Below, in pieces: positions 1-5,845 of a stretch of DNA of 8,562 nucleotides. The notes under the pieces were generated by a model. The model was not told the DNA's origin and searched no databases. It was given only the letters and a program-made list of their open reading frames with translations. Made by a program: the position numbers and the translations under genes. Position 1 is the first letter of the stretch; each line of letters starts with the position of its first letter. This DNA is from Opitutales bacterium (GTDB lineage Bacteria; Verrucomicrobiota; Verrucomicrobiia; Opitutales; Intestinicryptomonadaceae): positions 1 through 8,562 of the forward strand of contig JAJXPD010000092.1 in the NCBI GenBank assembly GCA_021641325.1, in the 5' to 3' direction.

Positions 1-58
1 CGGCGGAAAGAAGTGCTACCGATACAAATTTTACTACGCTCATAATCTTGAAATCCAT
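1..58 (-). CDS. N-terminus of a probably exported protein (partial, runs off left edge)
   Basis: Reading leftward from the ATG at 58-56, the frame is open to the window edge and gives MDFKIMSVVKFVSVALLSA. A lysine near the N-terminus followed by a run of V, A, L and S residues looks like the start of a Sec signal peptide or a membrane anchor. A second in-frame ATG at 43-41 would give MSVVKFVSVALLSA, a more compact signal peptide, and is an equally plausible start. Neither start has a clear Shine-Dalgarno sequence. The gene lies 145 bp downstream of hflX on the same strand, and a TATAAT hexamer lies in between. Too little is present to assign a function. Confidence 0.5.
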   Translation of the reverse strand, partial: MDFKIMSVVKFVSVALLSA

Positions 59-78
59 TTTTTAAAACGCGCCGCAAA

Positions 79-90
79 TGTCAAATTATA
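79..90 (-). promoter_or_regulatory. Candidate promoter elements for the left-edge gene
   Basis: On the minus strand, a perfect TATAAT (90-85) is followed directly by a perfect TTGACA (84-79). They are in the wrong order to form one promoter. TATAAT would start transcription near 78, giving a leader of about 20 nt before the ATG at 58, but no good -35 box lies upstream of it (the hexamers at 16-18 bp are poor). TTGACA has no good -10 box downstream. TATAAT is the likelier functional element. The assignment is by eye only. Confidence 0.3.
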
Positions 91-154
91 TAATCCCGCA
101 AACGGGAAAATCGGCGGGCGCGGAAGTTTGCGGCGGGGCGACGTAGGCGCGGGG

Positions 155-196
155 CGCGCCGATTGCGGAAATCCGCGCGACTGCGGAATCGGCGCG
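155..196 (-). terminator. GC-rich nested stem-loop after hflX, without a U-tract
   Basis: The arms at 155-164 (CGCGCCGATT) and 187-196 (AATCGGCGCG) are perfectly complementary over 10 bp. They enclose a second small hairpin, GCGGA-AA-TCCGC, at 165-176. The structure begins 8 nt past the hflX stop codon, where a terminator would be expected. However, no T-run follows on the minus strand, so it is not a canonical intrinsic terminator. It could stabilise the 3' end of the mRNA or assist factor-dependent termination. Confidence 0.35.
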
Positions 197-203
197 GTTG
201 CGG

Positions 204-1490
204 CTATTTCGAAATCCATTTTTCGAAAAGCGGGAATTTGCGCAGGGGAATGCGGGCTGAAATCTCCGCGCCGTCGTCGGTGTCGCGGCGCGAGAGCACG
301 GGACCAGAGGCGTACAGCTCCGCTACGGCGCGATACTCCGAATGCGGCACGAGCAGTTTTACCAGCTTCGACGCGCCAGCGATTGCGTCCTCCATTTTCG
401 CGAGAAGCCCGCCAAGCCCCTCCCCCGTTTTCGCGCTGACCCAAACGGCGTCGGGAAATTCGATTTCGAGGGCGCGGGCGGAAACGTCGTCGGAGAGCGC
501 GTCGATTTTGTTCATGACAACTATGATTTTCTTTGAGTCCGCGCCAAGCTCGCGCAGGACGGAGGCCGTTGTCTTGATGTGCTCGGCGGCGTCGGGGCTT
601 GACGAATCTACGACATGCAAAAGGAAGTCGGAAACGACCGCCTCTTCGAGCGTCGATTTGAACGCCTCGACGAACCTGTGCGGGAGCTTGCGGACAAAGC
701 CCACGGTGTCGGTCAAAAGCAGCTCGGAAGAGTCGGGCAGAACGAGCCTGCGCGTGGTTGGGTCGAGGGTGGCAAAAAGCTTGTCCTGCGCCAAGAGCGA
801 AGATTTCGCCAGCGCGTTTATCAGCGAAGATTTCCCGGCGTTCGTATAGCCCACGACCGCCGCAGTCGGCACTGGCACGCGCATTCTGCGCTTGCGCTGC
901 GTTCCCCTGACAACCCTCACGCGCTCCAATTCGTCGCGGAGTTTTGCGATTCTCGCGCCGATGAAACGCCTGTCGAGTTCGAGCTGGCTCTCGCCGCCAC
1001 CGCGCTGGGTTATGCCGCCGCCGCGCTGTCTGTCGAGGTGCGACCACGCCTTGCGCAGGCGCGGAAGCGAGTATTCCAAACGCGCAAGCTCGACCTGCAA
1101 AACCGCCTCGCGAGTCTGCGCCCGCGCCGCAAAAATGTCTAGAATAACCTCCTGCCTGTTGACGATGTCCAAGCCCGATTCCGACTCCCAGTTGCGCTGT
1201 TGCGCGGGGGAAAGCTCGTCGTCGAAAATAATGCAGTCGGCGTCGAGAGCGCGGGCGGCGGCGACGATTTCCGAAAACTTGCCCGCCCCCACAAAGTAGT
1301 GCGCCGACGGCTCGCGCAGCAAAACAACCTCGCGCCCGACGACGTCTATTTCGAGGTTTTTGGCAAGTTCGGCAAGCTCGTCGAGCAGCCCTTCCGTCTC
1401 CGACGCCGAAACGTCTGGGCGGCGTATGCCCACAAGCATTGCGCGGCGTTTTTCGGCTGCCTCGGCGTTCAAATCTATCAATTCCGACAT
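204..1490 (-). CDS. hflX: GTPase HflX (ribosome-binding GTP-binding protein)
   Basis: HflX is a cytoplasmic GTPase that binds the 50S subunit; in well-studied bacteria it splits stalled or stress-damaged 70S ribosomes. The 428-residue product has the family's N-terminal region (about 1-140), a coiled linker containing the glycine-rich RQRGGGITQRGGGESQ segment (154-169), and a G domain from about 205. All G motifs are visible: G1 GYTNAGKSS (214-222), switch-I TLDPTT (241-246), G3 DTVG (261-264), G4 NKID (327-330) and G5 SAKTGEG (352-358). The length is normal for the family. I chose ATG 1490, giving MSELIDLN. An in-frame TTG at 1532 would add 14 residues lacking family character. No Shine-Dalgarno sequence precedes the ATG, but a -10-like TAGATT lies at 1503-1498, only 7 nt upstream, hinting at a leaderless mRNA. 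The gene ends in TAG. It is divergent from the phosphoesterase gene, with a 91-bp gap. Confidence 0.95.
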   Translation of the reverse strand: MSELIDLNAEAAEKRRAMLVGIRRPDVSASETEGLLDELAELAKNLEIDVVGREVVLLREPSAHYFVGAGKFSEIVAAARALDADCIIFDDELSPAQQRNWESESGLDIVNRQEVILDIFAARAQTREAVLQVELARLEYSLPRLRKAWSHLDRQRGGGITQRGGGESQLELDRRFIGARIAKLRDELERVRVVRGTQRKRRMRVPVPTAAVVGYTNAGKSSLINALAKSSLLAQDKLFATLDPTTRRLVLPDSSELLLTDTVGFVRKLPHRFVEAFKSTLEEAVVSDFLLHVVDSSSPDAAEHIKTTASVLRELGADSKKIIVVMNKIDALSDDVSARALEIEFPDAVWVSAKTGEGLGGLLAKMEDAIAGASKLVKLLVPHSEYRAVAELYASGPVLSRRDTDDGAEISARIPLRKFPLFEKWISK

Positions 1491-1497
1491 GCCGAAA

Positions 1498-1503
1498 AAT
1501 CTA
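1498..1503 (-). promoter_or_regulatory. Candidate -10 element of hflX
   Basis: TAGATT on the minus strand matches TATAAT at 4 of 6 positions and ends 7 nt before the hflX ATG at 1490. A TTGCGG lies about 18 bp further upstream as a weak -35 candidate. If used, transcription would begin at or next to the start codon. This is a weak match by eye. Its main support is the similar spacing seen at the other genes here. Confidence 0.25.
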
Positions 1504-1544
1504 TCCGCAAAACGCCTTCCGCCGCAAGACAAATCATTTTATTG

Positions 1545-1574
1545 TTGACGAATTTCGACGCCCGCAAAAAATAT
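1545..1574 (+). promoter_or_regulatory. Candidate promoter of the phosphoesterase gene
   Basis: TTGACG (1545-1550) matches the -35 consensus at 5 of 6 positions. After 18 bp comes AAATAT (1569-1574), a poor -10 inside an AT-rich run. The hexamer ends 7 nt before the ATG at 1582, so the transcript would have almost no leader. The -35 is good and the -10 weak. Confidence 0.3.
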
Positions 1575-1581
1575 TTTTCAG

Positions 1582-1695
1582 ATGAAAAGAAGAACTTTTG
1601 CAAAAACCGCGGCGACTCTTGCAGCCGCATTTGTCGGAGGGAAAGCGTCGGCGCAGACGGAGGCAAAAAAGCCCTGCGCTTACACGTTCAGATAG
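1582..1695 (+). pseudogene. Tat-type signal-peptide segment of the phosphoesterase gene, cut off by an in-frame TAG
   Basis: From ATG 1582 the frame encodes 37 residues and stops at TAG 1693-1695. The N-terminus, KRRTFAKTAA (residues 2-11), fits a twin-arginine motif. It is followed by an alanine-rich hydrophobic stretch and a likely cleavage site at ASA-Q (22-25). The next 17 codons after the TAG, in the same frame, read SGNNIKLYVEGAKKTKV and lead straight into MFVADTH, the first catalytic strand of the downstream ORF, which begins exactly 55 codons after ATG 1582. The natural gene therefore appears to be 1582-2541, about 319 codons, carrying one amber codon. Possible explanations are a recent nonsense mutation (for example CAG to TAG), a sequence error, or suppression. 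No Shine-Dalgarno sequence precedes ATG 1582. Confidence 0.75.
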
Positions 1696-1746
1696 TCTGG
1701 CAACAATATAAAGCTTTACGTCGAGGGCGCAAAAAAGACGAAGGTC

Positions 1747-2541
1747 ATGTTCGTTGCCGACACCCACATTTCCTATGCGGACGGACTTGTAGAGCCATAC
1801 CTCGACTACGCCTACCGCATGCACAGGGCGTTCGCAAGCGAGCCGAAAATGGAGGCTCTCTCGATGTCGCTTAAAAGCGCGAAAAAGAGCGGCTGCGAGC
1901 TCGCGATTCTCGGCGGCGACATCATCAATTTTCCGTCGGAATACAACATTAAAAAGCTCGCCGAGTGCATGGCGAATTCCGAAATTCCGTGCCGCTACAT
2001 CGCGGGCAACCACGACTGGCATTTTGAAGGCAGCGGTCCCGACATTCCCCAGCCCGAACTCCGCCGCAGGTGGATTAAAAAGCTCGCTCCGCTCTACGCG
2101 GGAGAAAATCCCGACGGATACTCGGTGCAGGCGGGCGGCATGAACTTCGTGCTTATAGACAACTCCGCAAACGAAATTTCGAAAGAGCAGCTCGCGTTTT
2201 TCAAAAGCGAGCTTGCGCGGGGAATGCCGACCATTCTCTGCGCCCACATTCCGCTCTACGTTCAGGGCGGCAACCTCGGATTCTCGTGCGGCAACCCGAA
2301 TTTCTGCGCCGCGACCGACCGCTCGTTCCGCGTGGAAAGACGCCACAAACGCCCCGAACGCGAAACTCCCGAAACTTTCGAATTCAGGGACGCCGCGTTC
2401 GCCGCGCCCAACCTGCTCGGCGTGTTCGCGGGGCACACGCACAGGCCGTCCACAGATTTCGAATGCGAAAAATTTCAGGTGGTCACCTCAAAATACCTGC
2501 CGAAGTTCGACTACCTCACAATCGCAATCGAGCCTAAATAG
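1747..2541 (+). CDS. Calcineurin-like metallophosphoesterase, catalytic ORF downstream of an amber codon
   Basis: This 264-residue open frame contains the whole calcineurin-like phosphoesterase metal site: DTH (5-7, the DxH motif), GGD (56-58), GNHD (87-90), AHIPLY (166-171) and GHTH (229-232). These enzymes use two metal ions to hydrolyse phosphomono- or diesters; the substrate here cannot be told. ATG 1747 is only the first start after the TAG at 1693. It cuts into the first beta strand, which should begin with the upstream codons for KTKV, and the only SD-like GAAGG (1740-1744) is just 2 nt away. The true start is therefore more likely ATG 1582, which adds a Tat-type signal peptide and implies export to the periplasm or cell surface. 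If only this ORF is made, the enzyme would be cytoplasmic and perhaps unstable. The gene ends in TAG, followed by an intrinsic terminator. Confidence 0.85.
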   Translation: MFVADTHISYADGLVEPYLDYAYRMHRAFASEPKMEALSMSLKSAKKSGCELAILGGDIINFPSEYNIKKLAECMANSEIPCRYIAGNHDWHFEGSGPDIPQPELRRRWIKKLAPLYAGENPDGYSVQAGGMNFVLIDNSANEISKEQLAFFKSELARGMPTILCAHIPLYVQGGNLGFSCGNPNFCAATDRSFRVERRHKRPERETPETFEFRDAAFAAPNLLGVFAGHTHRPSTDFECEKFQVVTSKYLPKFDYLTIAIEPK

Positions 2542-2568
2542 CGCGGCGGCAAGCGACGCGCAAAACGC

Positions 2569-2610
2569 AAAACTCCGCCGCGAACGGTTGTTCGACATGC
2601 GGAGTTTTTT
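2569..2610 (+). terminator. Intrinsic terminator of the phosphoesterase gene
   Basis: AAAACTCCGC (2569-2578) pairs perfectly with GCGGAGTTTT (2599-2608), and two further T residues follow. The 20-nt interior folds into its own hairpin, CGAAC-GGTT-GTTCG (2581-2594), giving a stacked stem. It starts 27 bp after the stop codon. The A-tract makes it partly symmetric, so weak activity in the other direction is possible. Confidence 0.85.
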
Positions 2611-2777
2611 GCCGGTTCGAAACGCGCGAAACTTTGCGGCAAGCACGCCGTAAAACCGCATGGCGGGTTCGGTCGTAAACACGGTGAAGACGCCCCTCCG
2701 CCGCAGCACCAAACTCCGCCCGAATGCGTCCCGCTGTCCGACGCAAAAAATTTTCTTTCAATGCGACGCCGCCGCGC

Positions 2778-2783
2778 TACAAT
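2778..2783 (+). promoter_or_regulatory. Candidate -10 element of the transporter gene
   Basis: TACAAT matches the -10 consensus at 5 of 6 positions. The best -35 candidates, CTTTCA or TTTCAA at about 16-17 bp upstream, are weak. The hexamer ends 11 nt before the ATG at 2795, so the expected leader is only about 4-5 nt. The rest of the 253-bp gap (2542-2794) holds the terminator and no recognisable gene. Confidence 0.35.
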
Positions 2784-2794
2784 CGCGCCTTTTT

Positions 2795-3676
2795 ATGAAT
2801 TACGAAATTTCATTTCCGGTAATCGCCGCCGCGCTTTACAGCCTCAGCGTGATTCTCGTAAAACTCGCCACGAGCGACAAAAAACTTTCGCCGACTTCCA
2901 TTCTCGTTTTCAACAACGTCTCGCTGTGGATTCTTTTCATGCCGTCGCTTTTTACCGAAGGCGGCGTGAAAGACTTTGCGCTCGTGTGGCAGCCCCTGCT
3001 TGTGGGCGTGTTTTTTGCGATGGGAAATTTCGCCACGTTCCTCTGCGCCCACAAGGGCGAAGTCAGCCTTATGACGCCGATTATGGGGCTGAAAATCCTC
3101 GCGGTTCTGCTGTTTTCGCGGATAATAATCGGCATGGAGCTTCCCCATACAATGATTGCAGCAGGCATTATTTGTTGCGCGGCGGTATTTATTATGGGCT
3201 ACTCGAAACGCCGAATTTCGTCAAAAAAAGAGTGGATAACCTTTGCGCTTGCGCTCTGGGCGTGCACGTCCTACGCGGCGTGCGACGTTTTCATTCAAAA
3301 ATTTTCGCCCAATTTCTCGCCGCTCTCCCTGCTTTGCCTCTGCAATTTTGTGTTGATTCTCTCCACCCTGCCCTACTTCGGGCGATGCTGGCGCGAAATC
3401 CGGAGCGCGGGGCGGAAAAACCTCGCGCTCGGCGGCGCGGCGGCGGCTTTGATGGTTGCGGAATCGCTGTTTATGTTCTTTGCGCTCGCGGGCAGGGTAA
3501 GCGCGCCGCTTTGCAACATTCTCTACAACACGCGCGGAATAATGTCGGTCGTATTCGTGTTCGCAATCGGCAAATACGTGTCTGGATTGGAGACGCTGAC
3601 TCAGGGAACGGCTGCGCGGCGGGCGGTTGGCTCGCTCATGATTTTGGGCGCGGTTGCGCTTGTGCTTTTCGGATAA
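2795..3676 (+). CDS. EamA/DMT-superfamily transporter (10 transmembrane helices)
   Basis: The 293-residue product is almost wholly hydrophobic, with about ten membrane helices: roughly 6-26, 36-53, 65-86, 91-111, 117-136, 147-164, 174-193, 210-230, 233-256 and 272-293. This is the two-times-five layout of the drug/metabolite transporter superfamily (EamA-like domains), inner-membrane permeases that usually export metabolites or drugs. The substrate cannot be deduced. The central loop (about 137-146) is rich in K, R and S, as expected for a cytoplasmic face. I chose ATG 2795 (MNYEIS) because the frame upstream of it encodes an unconvincing arginine-rich stretch overlapping the intergenic region. 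No Shine-Dalgarno sequence is present; the start is preceded by a run of T. The gene stands alone between two terminator regions, ends in TAA, and converges on recJ. Confidence 0.85.
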   Translation: MNYEISFPVIAAALYSLSVILVKLATSDKKLSPTSILVFNNVSLWILFMPSLFTEGGVKDFALVWQPLLVGVFFAMGNFATFLCAHKGEVSLMTPIMGLKILAVLLFSRIIIGMELPHTMIAAGIICCAAVFIMGYSKRRISSKKEWITFALALWACTSYAACDVFIQKFSPNFSPLSLLCLCNFVLILSTLPYFGRCWREIRSAGRKNLALGGAAAALMVAESLFMFFALAGRVSAPLCNILYNTRGIMSVVFVFAIGKYVSGLETLTQGTAARRAVGSLMILGAVALVLFG

Positions 3677-3680
3677 ACTC

Positions 3681-3716
3681 CCCGCGCGGATTTTCGGCGC
3701 GGGCGGAATTTCCGCC
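3681..3716 (+). terminator. Overlapping GC-rich hairpins after the transporter gene
   Basis: Starting 4 nt past the transporter stop, CCCGCGC (3681-3687) pairs with GCGCGGG (3697-3703). GGCGGA (3702-3707) pairs with TCCGCC (3711-3716). The two stems share 3702-3703, so they compete or fold in turn. There is no T-run after them on the plus strand, so this is a weak or non-canonical terminator. Confidence 0.4.
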
Positions 3717-3736
3717 GCATGCGCGGAGTCGGGGCG

Positions 3737-3768
3737 AAAAAAACGCGCACCGCAAAAGCGCGATGCGC
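3737..3768 (-). terminator. Intrinsic terminator of recJ
   Basis: On the minus strand, GCGCA (3768-3764) pairs with TGCGC (3749-3745). After one mismatch the stem continues with three more GC pairs around a 6-nt loop. It is followed by a run of seven T residues (complement of 3737-3743). It lies 20 nt past the recJ stop codon. Confidence 0.75.
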
Positions 3769-3788
3769 ACAGGAAAATTCGGCGTGGT

Positions 3789-5513
3789 CTACTGCGACTC
3801 GCGCCAGTCAATCAGGGTAGCCTGCGGGGTTTTGCGCTTGTTCCACCTGTTCCAGCCGAGTTTTACCGCCAAGTCAATCGGCTTGCCGACGGGCGGAAGC
3901 TTGCCGCCGCCCTTCCACGCCACCGCGCTAATCCAGCCGCCGTCGCCGAGCGGAATTTGGAAGCGGTAGTTTTGCGCCGCCCCGAAGACTTCCACGGGCT
4001 TCGTCAACACGATTTTCTTCAACGCGAAAGTCGGCTCGCGGTTGCCCTCGCCGTAGGGGTGCAGAAGTTCAAGCTCGTCGAGAAGCTCTATGCCGACGTC
4101 GGAGGAATCGAGGGTAAGGTTGATGTTGACGCTCGGCGAGAAGTCGATGTCTTCGCCGTATTTTTTGATGATAGTTTCGGATAGTTTTTCCCTGAAAACA
4201 TCAACACAGCCCTCCTTGACCGAAACGCCGACCGCCATGGGGTGCCCGCCCCAGCTGCCGAGAATGTCGCCGCACGGCGCAAGGCATTCGACCAAGTCGA
4301 TTCCCGCAATGCTTCTGCCCGACCCCTTAGTGAAGCCCTCGTCCACTTCGCCGAAAACGATTACGGGCTTGTGGAATTCGCGGCTGAGTTTGCCCGCGAT
4401 GATTCCGACAACCCCGGGGTGCCAGCTTGGGTCGTAGACTACGATGCACGGATATTTGTCGAGCTGCCTGCCTTCGACCTGTTTCATTGCGTCCTCCAAG
4501 ACGCCGCGCTCAATTTCCTGACGCTCCTTGTTGATGTCGTTGAGTTCGCACGCGGCGCGGTAGCATGTTGTGAAGTCGTCGCCCAAAAGCATTTCGAGCG
4601 GCAGGGACGCGTCAGCCAAGCGTCCGCTCGCGTTGATTCGCGGGCCGAGCTTGAACGAGATGTCAATCGGTGTGATGTCTTCGCCGAGGGCGATTCCGCT
4701 TGCCTGAATAAGAGCCTGAATGCCCGTGCGGCGCGTCGATTTCAGACGCTTGATTCCGTAGCGCGACATTATGCGGTTTTCGTCCACGAGCGGCACGAGG
4801 TCGGCGACAGTTCCGAGCGCGACCAAATCGAGGTAGTCTTTCAGGTTGATTTCCCACGAGCGGCGGTCGTTGCGCTGGCGCATTTCCTTTATCAGTCCGT
4901 GCGCGAGCTTGAAGACAAGCCCCACGGTGCACAGCTGGCTCCACGGTGTCGCGCCGATATTGTGCACGTGCGGGTTTATGAGAATGTGGTCGTCTACGGA
5001 AACGTCCTTCGCCTGATGGTGGTCTACGACAATCAAATCTATGCCCTTGTCGCGAATGTATTTGATTGCTTCGACCGCGTTTGTGCCGCAGTCGAGCGCA
5101 ATCAGAAGCGACGGCTTGCCGTTCGAAAGCGCGCGTTCCAACGCCGCCTCGCTGAGCCCGTAGCCCTCCTCCATTCGGCGCGGAACGAAGTACGACGGCG
5201 ACAGCCCGAAGTGGCGCAAAATGCCGACAAGAAGCGTTGTGCTTGTTATGCCGTCAACGTCGTAGTCGCCGAAAACCAGAATGCTTTCCTTTTTCTCTAT
5301 CGCCTCTATTATTCTGAGAACCGCTCGGCGCAGGTTCTTGACCCTGAACGGGTCGTCCAAGTCGGCAAGTTTCGGGCGCATGAACATTTTTGCCCGCAGT
5401 AAGTCGCTGTACCCGCGTTGCAGAATAAGCGCGCCGAGAATCGGGCTAACGCCCAGATACGCGCCTAAATCTTCCGCCAGCTTTCTGTCGAAATTAACTT
5501 CGTTCCATTTCAT
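3789..5513 (-). CDS. recJ: Single-stranded-DNA-specific exonuclease RecJ
   Basis: RecJ degrades single-stranded DNA 5' to 3' in recombinational repair, mismatch repair and processing of stalled forks. The 574-residue product is full length for the family. Its DHH domain shows FGDYDVDG (81-88), ALDCGT (139-144), VDHH (163-166) and LGTVADLVPL (233-242), which carry the metal-binding aspartates and histidines. GPRINASGR (290-298) follows. The DHHA1 domain has WHPGVVGIIAGKL (364-376), GSGRS (397-401) and GGHPMAVGV (422-430). An OB-fold region occupies the last 110 residues or so, with HPYGEGNREP at 485-494. In the last DHHA1 motif the usual GGHxxAAG has V for the second A, a mild change. ATG 5513 (MKWNEV) is a typical RecJ start. 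It lacks a Shine-Dalgarno sequence but has TATATT 10 nt upstream. The gene ends in TAG, with an intrinsic terminator behind it, and converges on the transporter gene. Confidence 0.96.
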   Translation of the reverse strand: MKWNEVNFDRKLAEDLGAYLGVSPILGALILQRGYSDLLRAKMFMRPKLADLDDPFRVKNLRRAVLRIIEAIEKKESILVFGDYDVDGITSTTLLVGILRHFGLSPSYFVPRRMEEGYGLSEAALERALSNGKPSLLIALDCGTNAVEAIKYIRDKGIDLIVVDHHQAKDVSVDDHILINPHVHNIGATPWSQLCTVGLVFKLAHGLIKEMRQRNDRRSWEINLKDYLDLVALGTVADLVPLVDENRIMSRYGIKRLKSTRRTGIQALIQASGIALGEDITPIDISFKLGPRINASGRLADASLPLEMLLGDDFTTCYRAACELNDINKERQEIERGVLEDAMKQVEGRQLDKYPCIVVYDPSWHPGVVGIIAGKLSREFHKPVIVFGEVDEGFTKGSGRSIAGIDLVECLAPCGDILGSWGGHPMAVGVSVKEGCVDVFREKLSETIIKKYGEDIDFSPSVNINLTLDSSDVGIELLDELELLHPYGEGNREPTFALKKIVLTKPVEVFGAAQNYRFQIPLGDGGWISAVAWKGGGKLPPVGKPIDLAVKLGWNRWNKRKTPQATLIDWRESQ

Positions 5514-5523
5514 TGTTTTCTAA

Positions 5524-5529
5524 AATATA
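5524..5529 (-). promoter_or_regulatory. Candidate -10 element of recJ
   Basis: TATATT on the minus strand matches the -10 consensus at 5 of 6 positions and ends 10 nt before the recJ ATG. The -35 region at 16-18 bp (TATGGA or TTATGG) is poor. Use of this element would give a leader of only a few nucleotides, in line with the missing Shine-Dalgarno sequence. Confidence 0.3.
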
Positions 5530-5560
5530 CACGCGCCGATTTAAAATCCATAAAATTTTT

Positions 5561-5627
5561 GCGGCGCGCTCAATTTTGCGCGCGAAATTTTTTGCGACGC
5601 ATGCGCGAAGTTTCCGCAATGCGCCGC
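5561..5627. repeat. Imperfect 67-bp inverted repeat upstream of recJ
   Basis: GCGGCGC (5561-5567) is perfectly complementary to GCGCCGC (5621-5627). Within it, an alternative local hairpin can form from GCGCGC (5564-5569) and GCGCGC (5578-5583) around TCAATTTT. The two sides also share partly complementary TTTTGCG- and GAAA-containing segments around a CGCATGCG palindrome near the middle. It lies about 48 bp upstream of recJ. It could be an operator, a structured leader if transcription starts upstream, or a chance result of the base composition. Confidence 0.35.
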
Positions 5628-5783
5628 TCCGCCGAAAAATCGGCAAAAAATCAACCGACGGCGCGGCTTAAAAAAACAGCCAAACGGGCGAAAAAGCATT
5701 CCGCAGGGAAAAGCCGCTGGGAAGTCCGCCGATAACGAAGAAGTCTCTCGGATTTTCTGCCGTTGCGGGGGTTTCGGCGGCGC

Positions 5784-5822
5784 ACAAAAACAAAAAAGCG
5801 AACCCTTTGCGGATTCGCTTTT
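5784..5822 (-). terminator. Intrinsic terminator of secDF
   Basis: On the minus strand, AAAAGCGAATCC (5822-5811) pairs with GGGTTCGCTTTT (5805-5794) over 12 bp with a single T-G wobble and a 5-nt loop. A T-rich tract (complement of 5784-5793) follows. It begins 23 nt after the secDF stop codon. This is a textbook rho-independent terminator and separates secDF from recJ. Confidence 0.92.
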
Positions 5823-5845
5823 ATGCGATTTTCGAGCCGTTCGGA

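Larger units (their letters stand above)
5514..5845. other. 332-bp non-coding gap between secDF and recJ
   Basis: This gap holds the secDF terminator at its right end, a quasi-palindromic segment at 5561-5627, and the AT-rich recJ promoter region at its left end. A minus-strand open frame crosses it (5541-5927), but it overlaps the secDF 3' end and runs through the terminator, with an arginine- and proline-rich composition, so I do not call it a gene. I see no tRNA or known small-RNA pattern in 5628-5783. Confidence 0.6.

Noticed and set aside
40..1047. Long minus-strand open frame overlapping hflX
   Set aside because: It lies in another frame of hflX and encodes an arginine-rich, low-complexity product. 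It is a shadow caused by the GC-rich codon bias.
1491..1532. In-frame TTG at 1532 as a longer hflX start
   Set aside because: The 14 extra residues (MSCGGRRFADRFFG) do not look like HflX, and the ATG at 1490 begins the natural N-terminus.
2611..2627. GGTTCGAAA resembling a tRNA T-arm
   Set aside because: The flanking bases (GCCGG and CGCGC) do not pair, and no acceptor, D or anticodon arm is nearby.
4242..5402. Long plus-strand frame antisense to recJ (similar ones opposite secDF at 7472-8476 and overlapping the transporter at 2761-3969)
   Set aside because: All mirror strongly recognisable genes, show no domain of their own, and have biased composition.
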